Shown here piece after piece: positions 1 through 11,929 of a stretch of DNA of 64,000 nt. The stretch spans positions 10,594,571-10,658,570 of the forward strand of contig NC_054534.1 of assembly GCF_017654505.1 (NCBI RefSeq). The letters are read 5' to 3'. The notes beneath the pieces were generated by a model that saw nothing but the letters and a program-made list of their open reading frames with translations, was not told the origin of the DNA and searched no databases. Source of the stretch: Polyodon spathula. Lineage: Eukaryota > Chordata > Actinopteri > Acipenseriformes > Polyodontidae. Made by a program: the position numbers and the translations under genes. The first letter of the stretch is position 1. Every line of letters starts with the position of its first letter.

Positions 1-180
1 GGTTTTATTTGACTTTATGAAGCAAAATTTGTTAATTGTATAGGGTGCTGCAAACCTTTTGGCCGGAGTTGTAAGCCTCTCCTTGTGACAAGAGTGCTGC
101 TCAGACAGGCTAATTCAGCACAGCAGTCCAACAGCATATCTTGCAGCTAACCTTTTATCTCTCTCTTTTATTTCTTTCAG

Positions 181-307
181 GTCGTTGCAAACTTCTATGG
201 AAAAAATCAAAGCTTTGAGGTGCAACCGAACGTGAAGATTGACATGTTCATTCAAAGACTTTCTCACGATGAGAACAGAGTCCATGGAAACCGAGACACA
301 CCTGCTT
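181..307 (+). CDS. Third-from-last coding exon of an unidentified single-pass membrane protein (partial gene)
   Basis: A pyrimidine-rich tract ending in TTTCAG precedes position 181 and a GT donor (gtaaat) follows 307. The exon is 127 nt, so it leaves one base over. That phase fits the exon at 1896, and the junction codon becomes TGT (Cys). It encodes residues 1-42 of the visible part, beginning VVANFYGKNQSFEV, a polar and probably extracellular segment. Joined with exons 1896-1980 and 4013-4124 it gives 324 nt (107 codons plus stop) with no break. Earlier exons must lie before the window. I do not recognise the family. A second donor-like site about 7 nt downstream is less likely, because it would break the phase agreement. 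Confidence 0.66.
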
Positions 308-1895
308 GTAAATCATGTAATGTTTTTCTACTTATTTTAATAGCGCTGAAAACTGTCAAAACCCAAAGGTTAAAATGTGAAAAGACTAAGACACTAAGCA
401 TTTGCATCAGTAAGTTCATCAAAGTCCTGTTTGCTATGCCTTATAAATAAAACCCAAAGGCACTATAGGTCTGGTGGCATCGCTGTGGATCCGCAGTGCA
501 GAAAATGATGAATTGGCAGGAGCGCGTTTCGGAGGACGGGAGTGGTGAGCCGAGGATACGGATAATAACTGGGAATACTACATTGGGGAGAAAAACCGGG
601 GTAAAAAATTGGCGATGACTAAATTAAAAATAAAAATAACTAACTAAATAAAGAAAGAAATAAAACCCAAAGGCTTACAAATACATGGCCCTCGAAAAAA
701 GCCTGTTTGGTGTGCCAGTTCTGTCCCATACTTGCTGTAGTGTTGGGTGTTAGCAAACATACTGTTTGAGTAGCATTCTAATACCAGACTTCCTGCTCTT
801 CAGTGTCAATGCAATGGTGAGGCTGCAATGGCGACGCAGTGATTCTGTACGAAGGGCCCATGGTGTCTTGAGGGCAGCTCCAGTGACCCTGATATTTAAT
901 CTGAGTACCATTGTGCTCTGCTTTATCTGCACCACTCGGCAGTATTTGTGCCTGAACAATTGTGTTGTTATTTTTTGTGTTCTCCTAGTGGTAATTGTAA
1001 CGACATTCCAATTGATATCTTTTAAAACGTTCCTGTACTGGAAAAGCAAGCAATGTAAGTGTATATATCGGTACAGCCTTTACCCTAACAGGGTTAAAAG
1101 GTTTGTTTTTTCCCTCTCATAACCGTACAATGGCCTAGAAAGGTTTTTTTTTTTTAACCAGTGATATCGTGGGATTTCTTGTTGAGAGGCAACCCTAATT
1201 GCTTGATAAAATACAGTCATCTCAACAGCTTGTGTTCAGGGATCATTTTCCCGAAATTGTGAAAGCACTTCATAGGTGTTACATGTCAAAGTCTAATCTA
1301 TAAGACCTTATTACTGTCGCACTGCTGTTGACTTACATAACTTATCAGTCACATTACACAAACGAAAGTGTGTTATATAAAGAAGCGCTATTACCTAACC
1401 CTTCTCTATCTGTAGTATGTTATTTTCGTTATGCATAAACCTGAAACCTATTAAAAAATAAAAAAACAACCCATTAAAGTTACCAAATATGTAATCTTTG
1501 TAGAAAACAATGTGGAGTAAACAGCTTTGAGAAATGTGTTCATCAAGCCATCGTTCAACTGGGACTCATAAGCAGCCTTTCGAAGTGTCAGCTCAGTTTT
1601 AAGAAATGTACCAAGACTTATTTACAGGAAATTTATCAACGTTGTTTTCAGCTGGGAAAAGGCATTGAAATATGAACAAAATGATTGATAATTTATATGC
1701 ATAGGAAATAAAGAGACATGCCAAACATACAGCTAATAAACTGTTTATGGCAATATTTGAAATTCCTCAAATGCTCAGTAGCAGCTCCTCCCAGTGAATG
1801 CCTGGCTTGGTGTTGATTGCTGGTGCAGTGAAGTGCATTGGGTTGTTGTGCAGGGGAAAGTGATTTGTGATGCCTTGCCTTTGTTTTCTAAGCAG
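308..1895 (+). other. Intron of the membrane-protein gene
   Basis: The intron runs from gtaaat to a ttttctaagcag acceptor. It contains a SINE fragment (462-658) with target-site duplications. A hydrophobic open frame at 766-1122 is opposed by an equally long frame on the other strand and has no coding support. Nothing else is recognised. Confidence 0.6.
446..674 (+). mobile_element. 5'-truncated tRNA-type SINE with 16-bp target-site duplications
   Basis: The body (about 462-658) begins with CACTATAGGTCTGG and ends with the family tail: AATTGGCGATGACTAAATT-like sequence, then A-rich repeats. The 16-bp sequence AATAAAACCCAAAGGC occurs at 446-461 and again at 659-674, which is the target-site duplication of a LINE-driven insertion. 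The tRNA-like head is missing, so this is a 5'-truncated copy of the element seen more fully at 8456-8819 and 27703-28043. The perfect duplication suggests a fairly recent insertion. Confidence 0.85.
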
Positions 1896-1980
1896 GTGGG
1901 CTTGGGGAGTCAGCAGTCACTGGCATCGTGGTAGGAGCTCTTCTAGGAACAGCCCTGCTGCTGGCATTCTACTTCTTCAG
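1896..1980 (+). CDS. Penultimate coding exon: transmembrane segment
   Basis: This 85-nt exon lies between ttctaagcag and a gttagt donor. With the base carried over from 307 it encodes CGLGESAV followed by a 22-residue hydrophobic stretch (TGIVVGALLGTALLLAFYFF) ending in Arg. That is a single membrane helix at about residues 49-70 of the visible product. It leaves two bases, AG, which join the G at 4013 to form an Arg codon. Glycine and alanine in the first half of the helix and Phe/Tyr before the basic stop-transfer residues are typical of a type I membrane protein. The topology (N-terminus outside) is inferred from the basic flank on the C-terminal side. Confidence 0.75.
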
Positions 1981-4012
1981 GTTAGTGAAGCACAGCCTGC
2001 TGCGTCTTCATGTGCTTGCATTGCAGCCTTCTTCCTTTACTTTACACACAGTCTCTCAGACACTCACACACACCTCAGTCAGACATGACAGTCACTTCGG
2101 AACGATTAAAGTTGTCCTCTATTAGAAAGCTTTTGTGCAGAATTATAAGCTAATTATTGAAATGCCGAACCTTACTTGTTACCCACCATAATATTTTGTA
2201 TGGTGTCTGTAAACAGCCTGTGGTAGATATTATACTGTACATTACTGTACACAACGCAGCGAATGTTCTGTAGCCGAGTCCCAGTGTAAGGTGTGAGCGA
2301 TTCCTTCCTTATACCATGGTCAACTATACACCCTCACACACGCATACAGTCATATGGGATCTGGTTCTGTGGCTTTTGAGCAATCCTGTACAATACAATG
2401 CAATGCGATACCACTTCAATTGATTCACACAATAGCAGCTAAAACAATGACGGTTAAACAGGGAAAGCCAAAAAATCCAGCCCAGTCTTTGCTAGGAATG
2501 ATAACAATAACACTGTGCAGAGGCCAGGCTAAAGAGATACGACTTGAATTCACAACGGAATCCCATTCTCGCAGTGCCCTAGAAAGAGACTTAGAAAGAG
2601 ACCTGAACAAATCATCTGGATTATGGTGGAAATGAAATCACTACAATACGCACGTCAGCGAAGGTAAAGTAATGCTTTCATGTGAACTCATCAAGGTAAC
2701 CCTTTACTTTCTGAAGCTGGTGCGCAGAGACTGTGGAGGTCAGCAGGGAAGGCACCACTGGCAGAGACGTGAACACATTTGTCGTAGCAATTACAGATAG
2801 GCAGAATGGAGAACAGTCACAGAAAACATTCCCATGGCAGACTACAGGTCAGCTCTAGTGAAAGAGAAATCTGTGAACTGAGTTCAGAGTGTCAATTGGA
2901 AACAGTCCAAACATGGACCTGTAAGCCAGCAAAATGTCTGAAGTCTGTCTATAAATGAATCAACACTAGTTTCTTTCTTATTTCAGTCTGCTTTTCCAAC
3001 ACTGGCTCTCATTGTGCAGTAAAGTAAGATTTACAGAGTAGCCCTGTCCTCTCCTGTGCCATTGTGTCCCATTGTCCACTACTGTGGCCCTAGGCATGGA
3101 TTTGAGAAGCCCTGAAAATAAGTTCTAATGTATTCATGTCCCATTCATGTATATTGACAGGAGCAGAATGATTGTCATCATTAGGAACTCAAAATATTGA
3201 AAAAATCTAAATGGGGTTATACTTCCTCTTTCGTGCCAAATTGAGCATAACACGTACTGGTTTGTAGGGAAAAGGCTGGGAATATGGAGACTACAGAGAT
3301 GGAATGTAGGTTAGGACACCTAGCCCTAGGGTAATGTGCTTTCATACTTGCTTTCTAAGAACCAGCTTTTTACATTGAATCAATCTATACTTACTTGTCT
3401 CCCTGGGCATTCTGCTTAATTAGAATAGTTTCTGAGATATGGAAGCTTTTAAGTTGTGTGGTTGTTAAGCTGTCCAGGATCACAGAAGTAGACGTATTAG
3501 TCACACCAGACTACATTTGCACAGGTCCTTAGGCATCCGATAAGGTTTTTTAAAAGTTCCAAAAGAACAGTCATGCGGTTAATAAATCTCATGATGAGCT
3601 TTATCTGCACAAACTGATTATGCTCTCAAACATGTTTTAATTTTGTGTTGGAGCTCTAAAACTTATTTTAGTGATTGTAGCATCTAGACATCATGCCTCT
3701 CTCCTCCACCCCCCTTTATAATGCTGTAGTCAGGAGCTATAGGTAAAAAAGATGTGCCAAAATAAATTCCATCGCAGCAGCACCATTGAAAGTAATTTTA
3801 TTATTTATTTATTGTTTTGTAATGCAGGCAATAGCAAATGATATGCATTGGTGGATATTGTCGTCCACCTATTATTATCTGTCTACTGTGCACATTAAAT
3901 GAAGGCAGTTAGGCACATCTCTACATTGACCTCACTTTGTTCTATCTCACATCTAATGCAGTCCTTATTGAAACAGCCTAGTCATTCATTTCATTGATCT
4001 CTGTGTCTCCAG
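1981..4012 (+). other. Intron of the membrane-protein gene
   Basis: The intron has a gttagt donor and a ctgtgtctccag acceptor. It is about 2 kb of unique-looking sequence. Short open frames around 2354-2635 occur on both strands and have no coding support. No mobile element is recognised. Confidence 0.6.
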
Positions 4013-4124
4013 GAAGAACTACAGGATAACCATTGAGAGGAGAATCCAAAGAGAAGAGTGCGACATCGGGAAGCATCGCCAGCTGCGAGAAGACTCCATC
4101 AGATCCAACTTTTCAACAGCATAA
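4013..4124 (+). CDS. Last coding exon: short basic cytoplasmic tail
   Basis: After the ctccag acceptor this exon encodes a 37-residue tail (residues 71-107) that begins [11 protein letters not shown] and ends SIRSNFSTA before TAA at 4122-4124. It is rich in Arg, Lys and Glu. The basic cluster directly after the helix is a stop-transfer signal, consistent with a type I protein. The C-terminal STA resembles the end of some ZP-domain receptors such as betaglycan. That is only a three-residue resemblance and I do not use it to name the gene. Reading phase and splice sites fit the two upstream exons. The 3' UTR follows, with no definite polyadenylation site. Confidence 0.72.
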
Positions 4125-6236
4125 AGAAGAGGACGGAATGCTGTGACTCCCCAGAAGCTTTTAGAGGGATGTGACCAAAGACTTTGAAGGCTGTTCAAGA
4201 AGATATTTTAGTTTCATGTTATTTAAGAAGTAGAGTTATTTTTTAAAATCTCATTTTCTTTGACTTTCAGGAAACTCAGGAAAGTTGTAATAATTACACA
4301 GTGCCACTCCATGGCATCTCATTTCGTCGAAACAAGGATGTATTTTTACAGTATTCTGTAAGAGTTTTCTTAGTGGCCAGTACTGAGTGCAGGGGTAGCG
4401 ATGGGTCTCTCACTGTAGTTCACCTTCCGTGTTCCCAGCCCACAGCACAACAGCTAAGATGTATAGTTTAATTCCAACAGGTTTTGTTGCAACACAATGG
4501 ACTAGGCCTCCTCACCCATTTCCTGCTTTCTTTCTCCCTGATGTCCCCCAGTTTACAGCAAAGTTTTATCCAGATACTTCACAACTTGTCGTTGAAGTGA
4601 GGGAATGTAATTCATGGTAAACATTTTAAGACAAAAGAATGTAGCTTTTTGATTGATCATATTAGGGAAAAGGAATTGCAAAAAAAGACAACCACAGCTT
4701 TGACCTTGGCATTAGTTTATGCATACAAGTGTTGTGCTGCACGATTAACTAATTGTGTGTATATAATTCTATAGAATTTAGGAGGTGCTATAATACCACT
4801 GAATTTGTAGAGATCCAAGAACATGTGGAATCATTTAGAGGAAAGACAACAAATACTGCATTTTGGTCAATGCGCCCGAAACAAAGTTAAAAAGGGTGAC
4901 TAGGCTGTGGCTACATTGGCACATAAATATATTAAAACATCTGGACAAAGGAGGCACTGTAGGTCTGTGGTGACAGTGATTAGTTTTGCTGTTCAAGCCT
5001 GAAGCTCTTCACCAGTTTCTTTACGTATCATTTGTATTTATGTTTTAAGAACAAACGTACAATGTATTGTTATTTAATTGAACACAAAGTTTCCAGGATG
5101 TGTGCTTTTCTCTTACCACATCAGTACACCACCATGGGAAGATTTTTAACGTTAAAGCCTAAATGTCAGAACTTAGTAACACGCTGAAATGTCTGAAATC
5201 TTCTTGGTTATCAGGTAATCAGATTTTTATTTTTCCATTACATTGGTATGAACAACCTTTGAATTTTAAATTGTTTTGGAGTACCCCTAAGAAACATTTT
5301 TAATAGTGTTTTATATTACCCTTACCTTTTCAAAATATCTGAAATCATTTTTTACATTTTTTTGTTGTTTGCCCCTGTTCCTTTATTTATAAGCAGCTGG
5401 TCTGATTATGCGGTTCTATGAACTTAATATCAAACAAACAGCAGAGACACTTTCAAACTTCATTGAGATGGCATTTCCGGCCAACGGAAAAGTAGGTGAA
5501 GATAGTGATTTTATTAGACATTTTTAATGGGTTAAACACAAAGTATATACATTAACCAACCAATAATACAAAATAGGTCATGTCTGTTTAAAATAGGTTG
5601 AAAAACAGTTTGAATTGATTTGCCTTTGTTTTTCAGGAAATTATGTAAGTTAGGATAATTCTATTTTCTATGGCTTTGGGGCTATTTGGAACTGTATTTG
5701 TCACGCTTCCTGGTTACCCATTGGCTCACAGCTCTGACCAATAATCTCGGGTCTCCTTTCAGTCTGGTTTGTGTTTTGGAGTTGTGCACAATCCAGTTTC
5801 CTGCATATTCTTATTTTTTCACAGATAAATATGAAGCGCTATATTTAAGAAATTTGACAACTGATTAGGTGATTAGCCATGACAGTCCATGTTGTTAGTA
5901 CTTGTCAGTGGGATTGTGTTTTTAAATATAAAATACTTTTAAAATGAACTTTAAAATCATTACTCCAGTTTTTGATTTTCTAATAGAGTTACACTTTATT
6001 ATAATAAGTATAGCACTACTGAATTTCATCTCTAAAAAGATAGTGGGCAACAAGCAATGTTTAAATGGTGTCATTCTCTCCTGAACTCTGTAAAAGGTAA
6101 AGGCCTACACCACAACAAATACTACTGGAGCTCCTCTCTCCAAGCTCCTTTGCCAGTTTTGACTGATATACTTCCTATTTTTTGAGATTTCCTAGAAGAT
6201 AAATGTAACGTAAATTGGGTAATTCTTTTTTTTATT

Positions 6237-6238
<2 letters not shown>
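4125..6238 (+). other. 3' UTR and downstream sequence of the membrane-protein gene
   Basis: AT-rich sequence without supported coding potential. An ATTAAA occurs near 4929. A stronger polyadenylation-like site lies much further on: AATAAA at 7032-7037, followed directly by a GT-rich stretch to about 7053. The end of the transcript cannot be fixed from sequence alone. Confidence 0.35.

Positions 6239-6276
<38 letters not shown>
6239..6276 (+). repeat. (CA)n microsatellite
   Basis: About 19 uninterrupted CA units. Confidence 0.98.
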
Positions 6277-6280
<4 letters not shown>

Positions 6281-6329
6281 AAAAAAACAAGTTATATTAT
6301 GTCAGGATTGAAAGAGTAGGGTTGGTTAC

Positions 6330-6977
6330 AGAGGCCCAGTCATCTCTAGCAGTACACAAGGTGGTAAACACATTTAAAGCATGCTAGATGGTAACAGAGA
6401 CCCAGTCATCTCTAGAGGTACACAAGGTAAACACATTTGAAGATTGCTTGATAGTAACAGGCCCAGTCATCTCTAGCGGTACACAAAGTAAACACATTTG
6501 AAGAGTGCTAGATAGTAACAGAGGCCCAGTCATCTCTAGTGGTACACAAGGTGGTAAACATATTTAAAGAGTGCTTGATTGTACAGAGGCCCAGTCATCT
6601 CTAGCAGTACACAAGGTAAACACATTTAAAGAGTGCTTGATAGTACAGAGGTCCAGTGATCTCTCACTACACAAGGTGGTAAACACATTTAAAGGGTGCT
6701 TGATAGTACAGTGGTCCAGTGATCTCTCACTACACAAGGTGGTAAACACATTTAAAGAGTGCTTGATAGTACGGAGGCCAGTCATCTCTAGAGGTACACA
6801 AGGTAAACACATTTAAAGAGTGCTTGATAGTACAGAGGCCCAGTGATCTCTCACTACACAAGGTGGTAAACACATTTAAAGGGTGCTTGATAGTACAGTG
6901 GCCCAGTCGTCTCTAGCTACACAAGGTAAACACCTTTAAAGAGTGCTTGATAGTACAGAGGCCCAGTCATCTCTAGC
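6330..6977 (+). repeat. Minisatellite, 62-66-bp unit, about 11 copies
   Basis: The core CCCAGTCATCTCTAG followed by TACACAAGGTAAACACATTTAAAG recurs about every 62-66 bp. Near-identical copies start close to 6335, 6401, 6463, 6526, 6590, 6655, 6716, 6778, 6840, 6902 and 6961. Units differ by short indels (GGT, GCGG) and by a variant core CCAGTGATCTCTCAC that alternates in the second half. Open frames on both strands here are products of the repeat, not genes. Confidence 0.95.
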
Positions 6978-8455
6978 AATTAAAATCGTCTCTAATGACT
7001 TGATGACTCAGCTCTCTGTTTGGTGTATCTAAATAAAGTTTGTGGTTGTTTGTTATTAAACCCTCCCTTGTGCTTTGCACTAGTACATGCTGTATAGCTT
7101 TGGTAGACAAAGGGACCTATTTCAATAAATTACGTAGGGTTGTAGACAGTCCCTTTCAGAAATACAGAAACATTCTTTTGTAAGATAGCATTGTTTGCTA
7201 ACCCTGCCCGTTCTTTCCTTAAGTGAGACATTATGGTGAAGATAAGCTATCTCTTGTGCTGAATGCCAATTTCTTACTGGCCTTAGTGGAGTATAAAGGT
7301 TCTGTCATTGCAAAATGATGAGGGGGAAGAAGAAACTGGGTTCTTCTTCATGATAAAAAGGGACATTAATACTGCACAGACTATAGAGAAAGAGTGCTGA
7401 TGTAAGTAGGAGTGTCTGCATATAATGTTATTTATTGCTACTGGTTTTTTTTGGTAGAAATGTAATACTTATGACTGTAGATGTAACCTCTTGGATCCTT
7501 TGTGTAATATATTTTATTGAAGGTTTTTCATTTTAAAAAGTAATCTGCCTTTCCCCTGTGTTTATTAAATAATTATTACATGCACATGGTTTTGTAAAGT
7601 TTTCCTGCGAAACAGAAATGTGAGGTATCTAGAATGGTATGCTATATTGACAATACACATGTGTAAAAATGTATCTTGTATCTGCATTTCAGTTCTAGGA
7701 GTAGCTGCAGTATTCATCATTCTTGAAGTGATGTTTTCATTCAGAACACACCCTTCTGTGTTTCGTTTCTGAGGACGCTGTGGCTGCATTAAAGAAGTCC
7801 CCACGGTTCGGTTTTCATTTTGGATTTTTTACTGACAATTTATAAACATATAATAACATAACATAAATAACATAAATTGCATCAGTCCTTCTGAAATCAA
7901 ATGATATCCCGTTTAGAAGATTGAAAACAGGTTATACAACGAGCCATCTTTAGTTTTGTTTTGTAAGGGCTTCTATAAACGGACCCCGTGATCGTTCTTT
8001 AGCGCTCTTTCAATATGTAAGATGCAGCTCAAAACTATCTCAAATAATTTAAAGTTAGTAGTACAGGAAAATGTAATGATTTCCTTTACTGTTGCCTACT
8101 ATTTAACTACTTATCACCATCAGCATATCTTTTCAGGCCACTGTAGTTTTCAGACAACAGCCCAAATTCTGGGATGCTTTGGTTTTCAGATAAAGTCCCA
8201 AATGCTGGACTGTTCTGTTGTTCTGAATTCAGCCCAGTTTTTGGGATGTTAAGCTCTTACAGATGACAGCCCACTTTTTAGATCATGCTCAGTTTACCAT
8301 AAAAATGAACACCAGAATTGGACCGTGAATTCATTTAAGAGTAACCCTTAGTACACGAATAAGTTGATGGATTTTTCGATTCTCCACAAAAAACTTTTTT
8401 AACAGAAATTAAATTTAATAGTTTTTTTTTTTTTTTTTTTTTAAAAAAGCTTATT
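6978..8455 (+). other. Non-coding stretch
   Basis: AATAAA at 7032-7037 with a GT-rich downstream element is a possible polyadenylation site. A T21 run sits at 8422-8442, just before the SINE. No gene is supported. Confidence 0.4.
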
Positions 8456-8819
8456 GGGGGCTCTCGAGTGGCGCATCCACATGGAGTGCAGGATATACCC
8501 TATAGTCTGGGGATCGCAGGTTCGAGCAGCCGACCGTGACCGGGAGTTCCCAGGGGGTGGCGCACAATTGGCCGAGCACCGCTAGGGAGGGCTTAGGTCG
8601 GCAGGGGAATCCATGGTTCACCGTGCATCAGCGACCCCTGTGGGTGCTAGGACACCTGTGATTCTGCAGTGGAGCTCTAGCCTCCATTCCCCAAGTTGGC
8701 GGGGGTGTTGCGAGCGGTGAGCCGAGGATATTGATAATAATTGGGCACACCAAATTGGGGAGAAAACCAAGGTAAAAAATTGGAGACGACTAAATTAAAA
8801 AAAAAAAAAAAAAAAAAAA
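8456..8819 (+). mobile_element. tRNA-derived SINE, near full length
   Basis: The head reads GGGCTCTCGAGTGGCGCATCC, which fits a tRNA A-box region. GGTTCGAGC around 8519 matches a Pol III B box. A body follows with the phrases GACCGTGACCGGGAGTTCCC, GGCGCACAATTGGCCGAGC and CAGCGACCCCTGTGG. The tail is GAGCCGAGGATA ... AATTGG ... GACGACTAAATT, then an A21 run. AAAAAAGCT flanks both sides and is a likely target duplication. The middle segment present at 27830-27900 (CACTATAGGTCTGGCGG) is absent here, so this is an internally deleted subtype. It would depend on a LINE for movement. Confidence 0.88.
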
Positions 8820-9295
8820 GCTAATGTTTTTATTGCAATAAAGAAACTACAATGCACTGAAATATATACATCAAAATGCAGGTGTTTTCCTTTACTAAAG
8901 ATTCATATTAAATGTTTTTAATTTTTGAGAAAGAACATGGTATTCCAAAAATAGGTCATCTCATTTGCTTATGTAATGTCCATCAATATATAGTGATGTT
9001 AGGGGTTTATCAGTCTTCAAAAATCAATAGAATGGCAGAATCCATATTTTATTCACATATCACATGCAATAAATAAATAAATAAATACAATAAAGGCCTA
9101 TATCAGCTCTTTCACTTATGGGTTTTAAGAGACCCATGCCCTTCAACAACTTAACATACATTTTATTGTATTGTATTGGTAAAATATCTCTTATCTGTTC
9201 CTGATAGTTTAAACTGTAGGCTATAGATAATGTTTAAACACTTAGGACTATGCGAATATAATGGCTAAATTCCAACTCGGGCACTTACAATCTGG
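8820..9295 (+). other. Non-coding AT-rich stretch
   Basis: A short (AATA)n run lies at 9068-9087. Nothing else is seen. Confidence 0.5.
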
Positions 9296-9452
9296 CCTAC
9301 TTAAATTTCCCCCTGTAGTTCAATTGGATAAGCAATTCCTCACTTCTCCCACTTTAACTGCCATGTCAGTATGCTGGCACAGAATAGCTGCCATGTGTAA
9401 AGAGCTTTGGCATCCTATGGGATGAAAGGTGCTATATAAATCCGAAGTGTTA
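9296..9452 (+). mobile_element. Degenerate SINE/L2-like tail
   Basis: The segment contains TAGTTCAATTGGATAAGCA and ends with GGATGAAAGGTGCTATATAAAT. This closely matches the generic 'aaaggtgctatataaat' 3' tail shared by many vertebrate SINEs and L2-clade LINEs. The family is not assigned. Confidence 0.5.
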
Positions 9453-11725
9453 TCTTTCCTTTAAAGAAAGAGCTTTTTTGAAACTAGAGGTTTGGTAATT
9501 TTGGGTTCAAAGTGTTTGAAGACCCGGGGTCAATCACCCACAAAAGGGTGAGAAAGGGCAATCTGTATGGTATGGTAAAGGGGGTTCCAAACCACCCAGG
9601 GTCTTGCAATGTGGTCCACTGGCAGCATAAGCAGCTCTCCTGGAGTTTGAGAACCCTCCATTTTTGTGAAAAAAAATGTACCTATTTCAGTGCAATGTAA
9701 TTTCTTCACTGAGATAATTGTGAATTTCAATTCAAACTGAAGGTCATTTTAGAAACTGAATTATTTAACTGCAGAATCAAAGTCCAGGCAATTGTTCTCA
9801 GTTTCTTCTTTACATTCACCTCTAGAAGCACAGTCTACAAAAATGGAAAATTATCTAGAGGTTAGAAAGTTTATCAGGCCCGAGGAATGTAAGCTTTTTA
9901 ATTAATTCAGCTCTACTCAAAATTCTTTTGGAGCTGCTGCTGGTGAATTTCTAAAGGTACACTATGCCACATATTTAGCCCTTAACAATTCTGCAAGGTC
10001 TCCACACAAATACTATATAGCATTTAAAATAAAAGTTGCAAGTTAACAATATGTAAAGTATGTAACAAAGTCAAGTCCGGGCATAAAGTGGTGTCTCCAA
10101 GCAGGTATCCCATATAGAAAGATACTTGGAGATATCATCAGCAGTGGTTACTGCACATGTAGATAAATGACTGTGTCTTTCATTAAGTTGTGGTCAGTTA
10201 TGTAGCTAATTAGCAATATCCTCTGCACTAAACATGGGTTAAGTAAATGACTGTTGTGAGTAAATTGATCTAAACATCTTGACTTATTGTAACAGAACTA
10301 AGAAAACCCCCCGCCTACATTGAGTTATTCCCGTAATGAGTAAATTGGCCTTGCTCATTATTAACAGCCTTTATCTTTATTGATGCAGATCCACACATTT
10401 TGGCTTCATCATTAGAACATGTTTAGAAAACTAGTATTTTATCAATATCATCAGAAATCTGAGATCATGTACTTTATGGTGTTGACAGGAGCTGGGATAA
10501 TGTTCAGTTTCAGTGTATGAAGCTGAAACCTCAGTTTCTGGGATGGATTGAGGTTATTTATTAAACAAGACACTGCTGACAGGAGCTGGGATAATGTTTC
10601 TGGGATGGATACAATGCACTGTAGTGAGCAGCAAGAAGGACATGCAGCTTTGCTTAAGAATTCCTTATGGACTTGTAAGTTGCTGTGGCGATGGATTTTG
10701 AGCTGTAAACCAAGTCTGTGTACACAGGTTAACCTGCCAAAGCTAACAGTGGGGATCTGAGGCATCGTCCACAACAAAGAGGACACACACTCTGAAAACC
10801 AGAGCCATCCGGCTTCATACCCTGTTAGCTCTCTGACTCCCAGACACCGCCGGCCTCGAGAACATCTTCCTGCAGGGCGACTGCTACAAAGAGGCTGGAA
10901 ATATTAGTGTTACACTGCTTAATAAGTAGGTGGAAGATGGGAATTGGTTCAACAACATTACACAATTGTTTTTATATTTGTATGTGAAGTTTCATGTCAT
11001 TGACTCAGGTGTGAGGACAATGGTCTATTTATTTTACAATAGAGATTTTTAAATTATAGAATTTTTTTATTTTTTTTGCTCAGGGATGGCTTGAAAATGA
11101 CATTTTTGGAAAACTCGACAGTTTTATGTTAATTGATCGATCGACAGCATGGAAATTCTTCTTGTTATGTGTCCACAGCTTACCTGAATGCTGTTTTAGG
11201 ATATTTGTTATTTAAGAATAAATCATAGACTCAGAGAAGAGAAAGTATGCTATGTCTAATGTGCGTTCACCTCCAGCGCTTCTCTTGCTCAGCCTGGGTC
11301 TGAGACTGTGTATATCTTGAAGGAAAGGAAACATCTTGATCACACTGTTTTGGTGTTCCTGACACTTTCCAATCCAGGGTCAAGTATTCCTGGTATTACA
11401 CGCAGCAGCAGGAAGAGGTATTCGTACACAGTCTTGACGTAGCTCATTCGCCTTTACTAGTGCTTGGAGGACAATGTCTTTTATATATTTACAGTGCTGG
11501 AGAGAGAGAGTGACAAGACTAGAAAGAGAGCAGCACTGGTCTTGTGAAACCCCTCTGAGCGTGGAGAAGTATTCAGTTTTATGGGTTACTTTCCTGCCAA
11601 AACTAAATCCCAGGAGACATGTAAAGTTGCACAATCCATTGACTTCTTTGACAGTTTCAAGTACGTAACTAGAGGTTAAATGCATTTGTAGTTTATTTCA
11701 TTTAGATACTGTTATAGGAGGGAGA
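9453..11725 (+). other. Non-coding stretch
   Basis: No supported gene. The phrase GACAGGAGCTGGGATAATGTT occurs at about 10484 and again at about 10576, a short direct repeat. Open frames at 10451-10786 and 11380-11685 are matched by frames on the other strand and show no recognisable domain. Confidence 0.4.

Positions 11726-11784
<59 letters not shown>
11726..11784 (+). repeat. (ATT)n microsatellite
   Basis: About 19 ATT units. Confidence 0.97.
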
Positions 11785-11786
<2 letters not shown>

Positions 11787-11929
11787 AAATAATTGCCTTT
11801 GTGGTTAAATTAAAAAGAAAAATAATCTGACAAGCCTATATATTATATGCCTTATATTATACTACTTTTAAATGAAATAATGTTATAGTTCAATACTCAA
11901 GATTCACAGGCACAAGGCAGCTAGGATTG

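Noticed and set aside
766..1122. 118-codon hydrophobic frame
   Set aside because: Lies inside an intron of the host gene and an equally long frame covers it on the other strand.
8456..8540. tRNA gene
   Set aside because: A- and B-box-like sequences belong to the SINE head; no acceptor stem or full cloverleaf could be made.
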